Source: Owenia fusiformis (taxonomy: Eukaryota; Annelida; Polychaeta; Sabellida; Oweniidae). From it: 18,000 nt of DNA. The stretch is from NCBI GenBank assembly GCA_903813345.2, contig CAIIXF020000379.1:1-18000 (forward strand), in the 5' to 3' direction. Below, piece after piece: positions 16,972 through 18,000 of this stretch (its first letter is position 1; each line of letters begins with the position of its first letter). A program made the position numbers and the translations under genes. Under the pieces are notes generated by a model. The model searched no databases. It saw nothing but the letters and a program-made list of their open reading frames with translations, and was not told the DNA's origin.

Positions 16972-17560
16972 AATCCTGACGTCAGGATACATACAGGATA
17001 TGCACCCAGTGTGTCAAACCTGTATGAATCCTGATGCCTGGATACATACAGGATTGGCACACGGTGTGCCAATCCTGTACGTATCCTGAGTCAAGATTTA
17101 CACAGGATACGCTCGCAGTGTGCCAATCCTGTATGAATCCTGACGCCTGGATTCATACAGGATATGCCCCCTGACGCCTGGATTCATACAGGATATGCAC
17201 GCAGTGTGCCAATCCTGCACGTATCCTGAGTCAAGATTCATACAGGATATGCTCGCTGTGAGCGAATTCTGTATGAATCTTGACAGATGGATACATACAG
17301 GATTGGCACACTGTTTGCATATCCTGAACATATCCTGTATCAGGATTTATACAGGATTGGCGCGTGTAGGAATCCAGTATGAATCCTGCCTCCTGGATTC
17401 ATACAGGTTAGCAGTGTGCCAATCCTGTACGTATCCTGAGTCAAGATTCACACAGGATAGGCTCGCTGTGCACGAATCATGTATGCATCCTGACGCCAGG
17501 ATACACATGATATGCACACAGTGTACCAATCCTTTACGTACTCTGAGTCAGGATTTGTAT
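16972..17560. repeat. palindromic satellite, about eleven ~55-bp units
   Basis: The motif ACAGGAT recurs every 54-55 bp (16993, 17048, 17102, 17157, 17242, 17297, 17351, 17403, 17452), with one shortened step of 31 bp at 17157-17188. Units alternate between a GAATCCTGACGCCTGGATTC type and a GTATCCTGAGTCAAGATTC type, a higher-order period of about 109 bp. Every unit is built of dyads. 17047-17079 is a perfect 33-bp palindrome (16-base arms). 17126-17163 has 15-base perfect arms with an 8-base loop. 16973-16988 is a perfect 16-bp palindrome. Open frames across it on both strands are by-products of the repeat. Confidence 0.95.
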
Positions 17561-17733
17561 AAGTCTGAGGGAGATGATTAAATCCGGTTTAAGCTCACTA
17601 TTATAAATCAATTAAGGGATTGATGATGAAAGGATGGGATAATACGCGTTTGTACCAGTGCTGAATGATCATTAACATGGTACATGTATCTTACCTTGAC
17701 TCCCAAATATTCTATGGCGAAAATAGAATCATT
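17561..17733. other. unique spacer between satellite and right flanking repeat
   Basis: 173 bp with no repeat unit or gene. On the left side the corresponding gap is only 29 bp. Confidence 0.6.
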
Positions 17734-17817
17734 ATATGTATCATTATAGCAAAAAGTGTTATTCTAAATAAATCTTAACACTAAATGTGACATCATAATA
17801 TGCTAAACATATTCATT
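17734..17817 (+). repeat. right flanking direct repeat of the satellite array
   Basis: 84-bp copy of 16855-16942 in the same orientation, 879 bp downstream. The remaining sequence to 18000 shows nothing recognisable. Confidence 0.95.
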
Positions 17818-18000
17818 ATCTATCATTTTATATTTTTAAAGCTTATCATTGCCATAAACCATAAAACCATTTAGGGTATGTGTCGTCAGCAATTGGAAAT
17901 ACATGTATGTGTACTCATAACATTTTTCAAAACTGTATTTCTGGTGCCATTCTTTCCTAATGTTGTTCATGTAGTTATAGTTTATGTTTATGAATGATAG

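Noticed and set aside
16972-17560. CRISPR array
   Set aside because: The repeats are palindromic and tandem, with no unique spacers of uniform length and no cas genes. The setting is an animal genome. It is a satellite.
17195-17581. 128-codon frame in the satellite
   Set aside because: Its peptide is a repeat of the satellite unit with no conserved protein character.

Overview
The window looks like nuclear DNA of an animal, most likely a marine invertebrate. It is AT-rich and gene-sparse. It has plausible GT..AG splice sites, AATAAA signals, a jockey/CR1-type non-LTR retrotransposon with a poly(A) tail, a mariner-like MITE, a large foldback element, a broken THAP domain and several tandem arrays. 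The sequence alone does not settle phylum or species. I see no tRNA, rRNA, CRISPR array or bacterial operon structure.

Region by region (+ strand unless stated). At 53-295 a short frame lies between two small hairpins. At 1137-1481 there is a coding-like frame broken by one TGA. At 1763-2345 a 54-bp inverted repeat encloses a cluster of transcription-factor-like sites (kappaB, ATF/CRE, CCAAT, CACGTG, NRF1, CSL). Just downstream, 2466-3968 is the only long non-transposon gene: an intracellular-looking trypsin-fold protease with a His/Asp/Ser triad and an Asp/Ser-rich tandem-repeat insert between the His and the Asp. From 4757 to 5483 there is a spaced direct duplication. At 5698-6415 there is a 718-bp foldback element with arms of about 306 bp. 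At 6879-6980 and 7624-7649 there are hairpins.

At 8412-9349 there is a fragment of an unrecognised multi-exon gene ending at an AATAAA signal. A 33-bp minisatellite (9440-9538) follows and runs directly into a 644-bp mariner-type MITE (9539-10182). A TGTAC-rich hairpin sits at 10631-10756. On the minus strand at 11335-11127 is a THAP zinc-finger domain broken by an apparent one-base frameshift, with an ETS-type site upstream. Degenerate 170-bp repeats occupy about 11620-12030. A 5'-truncated non-LTR retrotransposon with an intact RT frame occupies 12478-14890, flanked by a probable 8-bp target duplication. The right end holds small repeats (15071-15170, 15401-15569) and a palindromic satellite (16972-17560) bracketed by 84-88-bp direct repeats.

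The genes do not form a pathway. The most interesting items are the protease with its promoter-like region, the palindromic satellite with its flanking repeats, and the hidden THAP remnant. Assignments rest on motifs read by eye; no database search or computation was run.
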